Origin: Silene noctiflora
Lineage: Eukaryota > Streptophyta > Magnoliopsida > Caryophyllales > Caryophyllaceae
Direction of reading: 5' to 3'
DNA length: 30,171 nucleotides
NCBI GenBank assembly: GCA_009801015.1
Contig: VHZZ01004571.1
Coordinates: 57,944 to 88,114, forward strand
Positions 1-9,900 of the stretch are shown here, piece after piece; the first letter of the stretch is position 1, and every line of letters begins with the position of its first letter. The position numbers were made by a program, and so were the translations under genes. The notes beneath the pieces are model-generated. The model saw nothing but the letters and a program-made list of their open reading frames with translations. It had not been told where the DNA came from and did not search any database.

Positions 1-1977
1 GGTGAAGAAACAAGTTTGATTACCATTGGAATATTTGACTATTGGTATTTTGTTGCTCCAAGTGAGGCTAAGCCAAATTTTGTAATTAGATTATGCAGTA
101 TATAAACTAGTGAGGCAGTGGCTCTCCATTTAAACACTAAATTCCTGTTTATTCTTGACAATTATGATTGTCAATCGTCCTATATTAGCATTGTAATTTG
201 TAATGGTAATCTTAAAACTTTTCAGGGCATTTTTCGGATCTTCAGTAAATTTATAATAGAATCCGAAACCAAGTTATTACTGGTTTCTCTTTAACCTCTT
301 GTATCTTTTGGGCGCAAGAAGCTTGCAGTGAACCAAGGGATGACAATCCCGAACTGAAATGATTCCAAGGAGAAAATCTGAACCAAACCCAACTTTTAGA
401 AACCCGCCTCTATATAAAAATTCATATTAAAATCCACACTAGAAACTCGAACCAAATGTAAACCTTATCCATTCCTATTCGAACTTGATCTAATTAAATT
501 TTATTTTATTTATAAAATTTGGGTTTTATTTTACTTAAAAATTTCAATTTATGTTTTATGAGATGTTTTTTCATACAGTGAAATTAAATTTCGGATCAAA
601 TGTTGAATTATAGTATTGATTTTGAAGTTTTGGATATCAATAGAATAATAGATGATTCAAGAAATTATAAATAGATCAGGTTTTGATCTCGCAAAACCCA
701 ATCCATTGTCATCGCTAATCTAGATGGCATTACCTGTTTTACTAGCTTTCACGGCCTTTTTTTGTTAGTTTTATGACCTTGCAATTTAAATAGTTTAAAT
801 AGCGTAACACATAAATTAGCTCGCTAAACATGTAACTATCTTATCTTTTGGCAAAAACAATAAAATTAATAAGATATCTTAGAAGGACTTTTTTTAGTAG
901 CCAACGGTCCAACACAACATCGGAGACTTCAATTCAGAATCATCAGATCCAGGCATGGCTTGGGACGGTGATGAGGAGCAGTCGACAGTGGTCTTGATTT
1001 CCCATCTCTCTTTCTCGAGAGTTTACCTGCCTTTTTTCACTAAACAGATTCCTTCATGGGCATCAGTCACGCAAATATTAACTCAAAACCTGAACTGATT
1101 CGGTCCAAACTTGAGTGAAACATACGTAAAATTATCTGATTTCTACTGTGACCCAAATGATCCATTTTCTACCTCAACAAGAACCACATGTCGAGGTAGT
1201 GTCAACCGCATCTATGCAGCAGCCCTGCTATTACGCCCTGAGTAGTCCTGACTACTGTTGTCGGGATCACGTTTCAAGCTGACAGTTGATATATCCCAAG
1301 GCAGCCATTAAATTCAGACCACCCTTTGGATTCCGACATAGTGAACCGGCTAATCCCAAAAAGATGGCTCAAAGGGGGAGATCTGGGTTCGTGATAGGAG
1401 TCATCAGTACACAGAGCAGACTGCAATCTTCAAGAGCGCGCGGGAAAGAGGTGGTTAGAACTTAGACGTCTATTTACTACGGAGTATTCCATCTCTACAA
1501 ATCTTAAAAACCACTTTCAAAGATCGCAGCCCACCCCACCTTTTTAGTCTTATTCCTTCTTCCACCCATCCTGACCACTTAAGGAACTACTCCCTAATAT
1601 TCTCATGGAGGCAAGATGTTCATCAAAGGTTCAAACAAAAAAGGTAATTGAAAATTTCCCCGATTTCACTTTTATATCCACCTGCACTTCAACCAATAAG
1701 GCCTTTTTAGATGCCAAGGTAGCTAAGTGCACTAATACGAGTATAATGGCTTCGTCAACAAATCAATAATACTATGGAGGTGATATATATACTTGCAATT
1801 CCCAGTGTCCCAACATAAATAAACGGCAAATGAGGAGCATTGATTCTAAATGCTACTAGTATTTATACGAGCAAAAGAAGACATGGACAGTACATGTTAC
1901 CCTACTTCTACTACTATGAAGAAGTTGAAGAAGTAGAGAGAAATTACCTATCCTCTACTCCAGAGCTGAGCTACACA
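1..1977. other. Gene-poor 3' flank of the TSSC4-like gene
   Basis: No protein gene is supported here. The last part (about 1800-1977) is probably the 3' UTR of the minus-strand TSSC4-like gene that ends at 1978. Positions 1-880 are AT-rich and look like old transposon sequence. Positions about 900-1500 are less AT-rich and more complex, with no long open frame on either strand. They could be a non-coding transcript, a longer 3' UTR or a decayed gene, and I cannot choose between these. Confidence 0.5.
335..717. mobile_element. Possible degenerate hAT-type MITE
   Basis: A short inverted match frames this AT-rich block. The left side reads AGGGATGACAA (336-346) and the right side TTGTCATCGCTA (706-717), whose reverse complement is TAGCGATGACAA. 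Terminal TAG-like ends of this kind are usual for plant hAT elements. I see no matching 8-bp target-site duplication, so the boundaries and the class are uncertain. Confidence 0.25.
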
Positions 1978-4140
1978 TCAAGCATCAGATTCATCATATT
2001 CCAGGCTAGGCTTTGAACGATAACGGCGACCTGTTTTTTTAACATTCCCAGACTTCATACTAGAAGTTGCTTGTCCATCAACCTCCATCTCACAAGCTTC
2101 ATCATCTATCTCACTTCCAACAGCAAAAGTGATAGCAGGTCTTTTCTTATCTACAGATTCAACCATAGTATTATCAGTCACTTTACTGGCTGGTTTAACG
2201 TCACGAGGTTTATTCTTCGGATTAAACAACACGGGTTTTGAAAGATCAGCAGGAACTTCTTCTGGCTCCGACTGCTTAGACTTCCTCAGCATACCAAGGA
2301 AATCAGCATATGCCTGCCGATTAGATGCTTCATTCATATCGCTTGATGTATCAAATGTGTAATGTGTATATTTCGATGGATTACGTATATAGTCCGGTAC
2401 CAATGAAGTTTGCTTGAGCTGGGAAGAAACTCCTTCGTGTACAGTAATTTCCTTGTTAAAAGGTTCTGATGTGAGATTTTCATCTAATTGATACTCATCC
2501 CCAACATTGTTTTTGCATACAGGATCAAACCGGACCCGTTTCTCAGACTTTGAATCCATCTGATCTTCCTTCCGTTTCAATATTGACTTTAGATTAATTT
2601 CACCATCATGTGTAGTACTTTGAGCACCGGATACAACGGGTAAACTTTGCTCAGAGACATGCAGCGAGTTGAAATCTCTGGCTGTCTCGGCATCTTCTTT
2701 AAGCCTAAGCTTTGCTGCAAAGTGGTTGGCACGTGGGTCTCTCGATGCCTCCTGAAATGTGTTGGGGACTTCATTTTCGGATTCAATGACAGACACATAA
2801 TCGGATACATCGCACATATACAGCCGATCATCAGGCTTTTCTTTTCCAACAGCAACTTTATCATATTCATCCTCCTCTTCCTGCAAAAGTCATACGATAG
2901 AGTAATTACTTGGTTATATACATACAACTGTCTCAAAAAACCGAAATGCCATGATACCATGAAATTACTTAAAATTTATGAAAAAAATCTATACACAGAA
3001 AAAGTGATTAGTTCAAACCACATATATCCGATGAATAAGACCAGTTTCGAGACTAGCGCAACTGATTCCTATTCCAGTTCAGCTATTAAAAAAAGGTTAT
3101 ACAGAATTTTGTATAATGATAGACGACCCACGCAAGCTACAACAAATTATATCGATAGTTGCAAAAAATCGACTCCAATGTAGCGTCAATACAACAACAA
3201 CATCAGAGCCTTAATCCCAAAATGATTTGGGGTCCACAAAATATCCCAAAATGATAGACGGTTGTACTGCGTACAACGATTTTGTGCACCTCTATTGCTA
3301 TTGTTAAATTTACGGTACAACGGCCTAACGAGATACGAGTAATTAATGAACGCCTAAATACGAAGACAGCCTAAAAATGGCAGTAATCAATACTCCTTCC
3401 GTGCAGTCATTTGTTGTCCTAATCCACTTTAGGGTGTCTGAATCTGAATCAATTGTTGTCATTTCTATTTTAGGATTGCATTTGATAAACATTTTAATCC
3501 TTCACCCTCAATTTGGTCCACTTGTCATCTTATAATTGGATAATTGGCCGGAACGGAGGGAGTAATTAGCAAAAAAATTGTCTCCAAAATTCGATCATTT
3601 GTTTAACTTTGATTAAAATACTCCTCACCGAGTCACAGATAATAAATAAAAGTAAACAAATGACTGTGACGGGAAAAGTACAGTTCATAAAAGTACCTCA
3701 AAATCAAGGGTAGAATCCAAGCCAATTGAGCTACGAACATCCAATTCAACATCACCCTCACAACCACGACTCGACGAAGCTACTTCATTGCCTTCCGGAA
3801 CCATCTTCTGATTATCCCCAATATCCAAATTAGGGTTAGGGTTAGGGTTTCCGGGAGGAGAAACGAAGAACTTATCAATGGTGGTAGGACAAGAGACACC
3901 ATTAATGGAGTTCTTAAGTTCGTCTTTATCGACGTCATCGTTATCGTCATCGGAAGGCGGGTCGTCGGATTCTCGGGTCCAGTGATTGGGTCGGAGCTCG
4001 TCGTCGGTAAGAGACCAGAGTGAAGGATTGATTGGTTGAGATGATGAAGAAGATGAAGAAGATGAAGATGGTGGTAATGGAGATGGTGAGGAAAGAGAAC
4101 CGAAGGTTTTGTCGACGCGTACATTGAAAGTTTCCTCCAT
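1978..4140 (-). CDS. TSSC4: TSSC4-like U5 snRNP assembly factor, two exons
   Basis: The coding sequence is complement(join(1978..2880,3697..4140)), 448 aa. The intron (2881-3696) has GT-AG ends in phase 0: exon 1 ends in ...LDFE and exon 2 continues EEEDEYDK. Exon 1 holds a serine run, then SLWSLTDDELRPNHWTRES, the usual N-terminal block of plant members. Exon 2 holds KRVRFDP (about residues 262-268) and VPDYIRNPSKYTHYTF (about 309-324), followed by a SNRQAYADFLGML stretch. The VPDY...P...YTxY block is the signature shared with animal TSSC4, a chaperone for U5 and U4/U6.U5 snRNP assembly. The protein is acidic and largely disordered, and a nuclear role is inferred from the family. The start is the ATG at 4140 and the family's N-terminal block follows it directly. 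The intron carries a Stowaway MITE and a SINE end. Older annotations may call this family midasin-like or hypothetical. Confidence 0.87.
3187..3236 (-). mobile_element. SINE 3' end in TSSC4-like intron
   Basis: Read on the minus strand, this stretch has GACCCCAAATCATTTTGGGA, then ATTAAGGCTCTGATG and a (TTG)n tail. That is a 3' end found very widely in plant SINE copies. Only this end is recognisable and no target-site duplication was found. It lies in the intron of the TSSC4-like gene, in the same orientation as the gene. Confidence 0.5.
3393..3562. mobile_element. Stowaway MITE in TSSC4-like intron
   Basis: The left end CTCCTTCCGTGCAG and the right end CGGAACGGAGGGAG are inverted copies of the Stowaway (Tc1/mariner) terminal consensus CTCCCTCCGT. 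The 170-bp element is flanked on both sides by TA (3391-3392 and 3563-3564), the expected target duplication. It has no coding capacity and would have been mobilised by a mariner-like transposase elsewhere. Confidence 0.85.
3570..3680. mobile_element. Degenerate Stowaway-like MITE beside splice donor
   Basis: ATCATTTGTTTAACTTTG (3595-3612) is mirrored by AGTAAACAAATGACTGTGAC (3651-3670) and GGGAAAAGTA. These are the subterminal words of Stowaway copies seen elsewhere in this window. The outer CTCCCTCCGT ends are eroded. The element ends about 15 bases from the donor site of the TSSC4-like intron. Confidence 0.45.
3830..3850 (-). repeat. Telomere-like TTAGGG run inside coding exon
   Basis: Three tandem TTAGGG units lie within exon 1 of the TSSC4-like gene. 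On the coding strand this is (CCCTAA)n and encodes alternating Asn-Pro (NPNPNPN). The plant telomere unit is TTTAGGG, so this is a near match rather than a true telomere tract. Confidence 0.8.
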
Positions 4141-4884
4141 TGTTGCGTAATTTTGAGCTTTGTTTTTGTTTTGTTTTCTGGGGTTTAGACGGTGGGAGGT
4201 GGGAAATTGGAAGGGAATTTTTTGGGTTTTATGTCGGTTTATTATCGTTTTGGTTTAGAATTAGTTACTCACTTACTCAAGTTGGTTATGGGTTAATTAG
4301 GGGCGGTTAAATAATTAATTTTAAATTTTAAATTTTAAATTTTAGACAAATTAATTAAATGGATAAGTTTGCCCCTTTATAATTTTAACTCAACATCTCT
4401 CCAAAAAATCAAATCATCACGACCACAAAATAATTAGACAAATCGAAACGACTCATATAATCGGACAATTAACAAAACAAAATTTATCGAATTAAGAATC
4501 AAACCAATTAAACTTAATTTAAAAGGTAGTCACTTAAACGACAACCTAAACATCGTTAAACTAGTCAAAATGGAGGAAACGTCATTAAAATTGGAATTAT
4601 TAGGGAGGTTCAATACGGTACCTACTTGTACAGTTGTACGCGCCCATTAACCCCGTATTAATTGCTTTGAAATTCGAGAATTTAAAGGGATATGAAAAAA
4701 AAATGTGTAATTTACATTATACATCACTAGTAGTAGTAAGTTCTAATAGGATCTCAACTCGTGCAACCACACATTCCTTTAAAAAAAATCATAGTATTTT
4801 TTTTTTTATTTCTATTTAACCGTTTTATAAAAATTTCTTCCCCCTCCAAAGTGACTATGAGTTCATGTCTACTTAAAGGATAGT

Positions 4885-5110
4885 GATAGGGCGCCACCTG
4901 GTGGCACCGAGACTCGGTGTCACCCAGGATAAAATTGTAAATTTCTTAAGGTTTTGGTTGAAATAGTTCATCTAACACGGTATCAGAGCCAGTGTGACTA
5001 AAGGTCACGGGTTCAAATTCTGGCAGCCTCCAATAACTCACAAAATGGAATTTCAGCACATGGTACGGGGGAGCGACTTAGTTATAACGTGATTGAGCAA
5101 GTGCATTTTA
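4885..5110 (+). mobile_element. Retroelement relic with tRNA-iMet primer-binding site
   Basis: GGTATCAGAGCC at 4980-4991 matches the reverse complement of the 3' end of plant initiator tRNA-Met, except that the leading T is C here. It directly follows TAACA, a typical LTR 3' end. Downstream come a GGTTCAAATTCTGG word and non-coding sequence. A short palindrome CACCGAGACTCGGTG lies upstream. No gag or pol and no second LTR are visible. The GGTTCAA word could also be read as a Pol III B box, so a SINE is the alternative. Confidence 0.4.
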
Positions 5111-5935
5111 TCTGTTTTAAATCCGTTCGCAGTTGTACGCCATTTTCGGATCAACTGTTACAAACTCACAATGTTACTGTTATTCTGTTTTGTTTGCTGC
5201 ATTTTAGCAGAACTGAAACTCTTTGTTAAAAGTATTTTTTTTGCCTTTATGGTCAATTGAAGAGTTCATTTGGTTCACCCGAACAATTCTCAATGCCCAG
5301 GGATCCATATATTGTATAAGTTATCTTATGAATCGGAAAAAATTAGCTTGGTTGAACATAGAAAATGGGATTCATGTAGGAATTCTTACTTTGGAAGTTA
5401 AGTTAGCAATTTCCTCCATTTTGACTAGTAACTCCAATTTATGTGTGTTTGTATCAACTGAACAATTTACTCTGTATTATTTTTGTAGTTCTCATGAATT
5501 GAAATATTTCGTGTTTTCTTGTGAGCAACCAAACGATTACATTGTTTATCGTCAAGCCTTACTCCTTAGGTCTAAGATTTGTAGGTTTTGATATTGTTAG
5601 ATGATTAATGTGCAAGTTCCGAGTTGCAAGTTTTGGTAACTTGGATCATATTGTAGGTTTTTATTTATGGAGCATGGTATTTTGGTTTCAACTATTCTTC
5701 ATTACGAAAAGCAATTTATGACATTTTATAACTACCTCCTATTTTTAACATTATTTAAGTCGTCATAAGTTTGTGAAGCGTCGCAAACAAAGGTGACACA
5801 ACCACATAAGTATGGACTGAACCATTTCGGCCGCATTCATGGCCAGCCAGACCCAATTAGTCTCACCACAAGTGTCGGGCCCGACCCGCTAGCCCTTGAA
5901 GAATTAAAAAAAATATATAATCATGCCCCTCTGGC

Positions 5936-6209
5936 TAGAGCTGATTAAAAGCGGGTTTGGCCGGACACGGGGAGGGCCCAAGTGCTAAAAAAGTGTCCGA
6001 CGGGCCTTATTTTATAGCCCGGGCCAGCTTCCACTCTCCGTACCCGCCCGCTTCAAGAGAGTTGGCCGCGGGTCTGACTAAAATCAAATACAAAAATTAG
6101 TGTTTCTAATAATAGTGCAAATAACATGTAAAACCGAGCTAATTTAAGGGGTAAAATCATATAAATATTAGACAGATCGTACAGGCCGACCCGCACTTGA
6201 TCAGCTCTA
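5936..6209. mobile_element. hAT-family MITE with 8-bp target-site duplication
   Basis: The left terminus TAGAGCTGATTAAAAGCGGG and the right terminus (reverse complement TAGAGCTGATCAAGTGCGGG) match at 17 of 20 positions. Flanking octamers are CCTCTGGC (5928-5935) and CGTCTGGC (6210-6217), 7 of 8 identical, as expected for hAT insertion. The interior is GC-rich near the ends (GGGCC and GGCCGG words) and AT-rich in the middle. No transposase is encoded. Confidence 0.8.
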
Positions 6210-6217
6210 CGTCTGGC

Positions 6218-6434
6218 CCACTCTAGCCTACCCCATCATGGGCTAGTCCAGGGACAAACATGAGGTAGGGTGGGCTGGCGTGGTTCGGCGCACCTCCCTC
6301 CCGTGCGCCGATTGTGGGGTAGGGCTGACCAAACCCGGCACAACATGAGGTAACACGAGCTGACCTTGCCTGCGTTGCTCATGTGGGCCGGCCCGTTGCC
6401 AACATAACCCGACCCGACCCACTGTCCAACTCTA
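6218..6434. mobile_element. Second hAT-like fragment, right end
   Basis: This GC-rich block ends in CCCACTGTCCAACTCTA. Its reverse complement TAGAGTTGGACAGTGGG has the look of a plant hAT terminus. I could not find its left end. It may be the outer element into which the 5936-6209 MITE was inserted. An open frame on the minus strand here is a by-product of the GC content. Confidence 0.4.
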
Positions 6435-6905
6435 CGAGTGTCAAATGAGAATTTGTTTTTCGATTTCAACTTTCTAGTATACTAATGTAACTCCACATAA
6501 AATCGCACTGGTTGGCTTTAAAATGTTCGACATTTTTATTGGTTTTGTTGCTAAATCATTTGAGTAAAAAACGTGTTAAATGGAGAAAATTAGAAAAAAA
6601 GTAAAATAGAGGGAGTTGATCTCGTCTTTATTATGGACGGTTTGAGTATGAATTTTTGACGTAGATCATCCGATTTGGTCTGAATTCGAACCAATTAGAA
6701 TTATTAGTACGGTAATTTGCTCTCATGACTTCATGAGTTTTAACACTGTTGTCTAAGTATGAATTGAAACCCAACAAATCGCATGAAGTTTGATCAACAA
6801 AAACCTCGAAAATGAACAGATCAATGGAGAATAATTTCTCATGTTAACACAAACCCTGTGTAGTTCAAGTAAAGCTATTACTTCCATTTATCATAATCAA
6901 CTGTT

Positions 6906-6924
6906 TCATCATCATCATCATCAT
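6906..6924. repeat. ATC microsatellite in MGP2 5' leader
   Basis: About six tandem CAT/ATC triplets lie some 70 bases upstream of the MGP2 start codon, so probably in its 5' UTR or core promoter. Likely length-polymorphic. Confidence 0.8.
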
Positions 6925-6993
6925 CTGGGTAATTCTCACATTCAATGATGAACACAAAATCTTTTCATTAATAGTGATCAAAACATCAAAACA

Positions 6994-9900
6994 ATGAGAG
7001 GTCACTCACATACTCAATCCAAACATAAACACCCAATCTTGCATCTTGTATGCATAATTGTTTGTTTTTGTCTCTTCCTTTTCTTTATTCAATCTTCCTT
7101 TTTTACTGGTATGTCACTCATATTTTTTTTTTTTTTTTTTTTGAATTTTTCTGGGTTTTATTGGGTTTCTTTGATTAATAATTGTGAGTTTTTTGGGCAG
7201 GTGGTGCAAAACTAGATCTTTCTAATAGATTAGAGGTTGATGTATTATCCCAGTTTCAAAGCAGTGTTCAGCAATGTGTGGTGAGCTGGGATTTATTTTT
7301 ACTCTTCTTTTCACTTTGATTGTTTGTTGTTATTTGCCTTATTGGTTGTCGCAAATTGCGGGGTAAGGGGTAGGATGTACGCAGCCTTGCCCGCGTGTTA
7401 ATTGGCTGCAGTTAGTGAAATATAGAGTTGTTTTGAATATAATTTCAACCATGTTTATCCTATAAAAGTGTAAAATATGTAGTTTCTTACTTACTTGGTA
7501 CAAAGGGTATTGAACTAATTAGCAAGAGTTTATATTGGAATACTGTCACTTTGATTGTGTGAATGTGTGGTATGTAGGAGAATCATACTCCCTCCGTCCC
7601 ATTCATTTGTTTACCTTTTATTAAATAAACAAATGAATGGAACGGAGTAGTTTTTAGTTTTTCTTTTTCCGAATATTCATGAATAGTTGGGTACTGAAGT
7701 CATAGAGTGTTGTTCATGCTCCTAGTGATTGCCATGTTTATTGGCCAACTATGACTTTAGATTATGCCTATAAGAGTCTCTCTTTCTTTCGGTCTGCCAC
7801 ATTGTGGAAAAAAGTTACAAAGTACGGGCACAACCGTCCTGATTGTATCTGCTAACCGCCTTTCACTCAATTTTTGTGACCTCCCTTTGTTGTCTACTAG
7901 AGGAGGTATTGAAAGTCCCCCGCATCCTCCATTTTGTATATTGTTTGATCGCTATGAAGTGATTGTATAATTCATTTACTAATTTTACGCCTCGTGTATA
8001 TTTACTTACCATTTTGAGTATTCTATGTAGGCAAACAGAGGCCTTGGACTTACTGCTGAGATTATTGACCACTGCAAGTTGAAACTTAAATATCCTGAAG
8101 GCACTAATAGTACATGGGTACATCTTGCTAAATGTTTGCACCTCTCTTGTAATTTTCTAGATAAAATCTAATCTTCGTATATGATGAGCAATACTGCGAA
8201 CTGAATTTTTTATTCAGGTCAATGAGCAGTTTAAAAAGAAGGAACCATTGGAGTATGAATACGATGTTTGCGAAGCAATTTTGCTATGGGAGCAGGTTAT
8301 ACTTCTTTAGTTCTTTTTTAGCGATGCATGCATTATGGTCCTGGAAATAAACTCATAAAAATTGATGTCTATTGCAGTATCGTAATGTTACAACGGTATT
8401 GACACGGGAGTACCTAGATGTTCGTCCAGATGGATGGTTAGACTATGCAGCAAAAAGAATAGCCCAATTGTATGCTTCTGAGCTTGTGTAAATTTCTTCC
8501 TGTATTTTTGCTACTTACAGACTTGTCTAGTTTTCTACATCTTTTTTCCTGAGTTACATTGAACTGAATCATGTTCTTTATTGTTGTGTCAGGGGAGCTA
8601 AGAAATGCTACAACCAATCTCTTTGTGATGAGCTACTTAGTCCAATCTTGCCAGCTAAACCCCCCTTTCATCCACGACAGTTTGAAAGATGTGCTGTTGT
8701 TGGAAATTCAGGAGATCTTTTATTGACAGAGTTTGGTGAAGAAATTGACGGTCATGATGCTGTAATACGAGACAACGAGGCCCCTGTTAATAAGGTATTT
8801 CAGAACTTATAGTAATTTAGATTCAGGGGCAGTAGTGCACCCATTGTACTTATCATTAGCTTTATGGCGTGTGTTATCATCAAAATCGTTTTTCTCCTGC
8901 AGTATCTGATATTAATTCTTAGGAACGATTATCAATCTTTGTTGCTGAAATTCTTTTGCTTTTCTAAATTAGGCTTAACATGCTGCAACATTCACTATGC
9001 ATAGAATGTTTCTTTTGCAAATTTAAGTATTTAGGTTAGTGTCACGTTTTATTTACTAGGTTAGCCAATGGGTGGTTTAGCGTTAGCTTGCAAGAAGGCT
9101 CTACTGAATCAAGCATTGTATTTATATGCGCCTGTTCCGTGCTCACTGCAAAACCTGTGCTATCATTCCATCCGCACCTCTTTAATCTGTAGTTTTTGTA
9201 AAGATGATTTGAAGGCACTTTCTTATTTCCCTTCATTGTTCAATGCAGAAATATGCCAAATATGTTGGCATGAAGAGGACTTTTCGCCTTGGAGTAAGAG
9301 GCACTGCTCGTAATATGATTGAAATTCTGAAAGGGGCTCGTAAGTTGCATTATTTTTGTTAATGGTTGTGTAGTAAATGTCTCTCTCCATCTCCGTCTCA
9401 TCCTGATCAATTCGCAAAAGACATCTTCAGACCTCTGCTAAAATAATACGGCAGATAATAGATTGAGAGGAAGTTAATAGCCATTTGCATTTCATGCAGC
9501 TGAAGAAGTATTTATTATTAAGAGTTTGACTCACAAAGACTTCAATGAGATGATAAAGGTGATATTACATTCTATTGAGTTCGTATGATTGTGATTAAAT
9601 CGCTGTTTGCCTTGTTAAGATGGTTAAATTGAATGAACATGATTTGGACATTTGGTTATTGATGCTCTATAAGTTGTAATTGAGAGCTTTATATAGGAAA
9701 TGATCTGTCAAGAGTCAAGACTAACAGTTATTTAATGTAGCTGTTGTGTTTTGGATAACTTATTCGCAACCGTAACATATCAATATTGTTGATGTTAACC
9801 TTTTGAGCCTTTTCTTTTTGGCAGAGTATCGCAAATCCTGTTTATCTGTTCCAGGGAATTGTGTTGCGGAGAGGGGCCAAAGGAACTGGAATGAAGTCTA

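Larger units (their letters stand above)
4141..6993. other. Spacer between divergent TSSC4-like and MGP2 genes
   Basis: This spacer separates two divergently transcribed genes and contains both promoters. The first ~60 bases are the probable 5' UTR of the TSSC4-like gene. The middle is AT-rich, with a retroelement relic near 4880-5120, an unrecognised AT-rich stretch (5220-5800) and a GC-rich hAT block (5820-6434). The last ~150 bases are the likely MGP2 5' UTR. No protein gene is supported. Confidence 0.6.

Noticed and set aside
2647-3183. 178-codon plus-strand frame
   Set aside because: It lies antisense to exon 2 and the intron of the TSSC4-like gene. It has no domain and no credible start, whereas the minus-strand product has the TSSC4 signature.
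4980-5030. Possible true tRNA gene
   Set aside because: A B-box-like GGTTCAAATTC is present but no cloverleaf with matching acceptor and anticodon stems could be drawn. It fits a retroelement border better.
5223-5591. 122-codon plus-strand frame
   Set aside because: It starts at a non-ATG codon in AT-rich spacer and matches no family I know. A 120-codon frame is possible by chance.
6236-6469. 77-codon minus-strand frame
   Set aside because: It lies in the GC-rich hAT-like fragment, where stop codons are rare.
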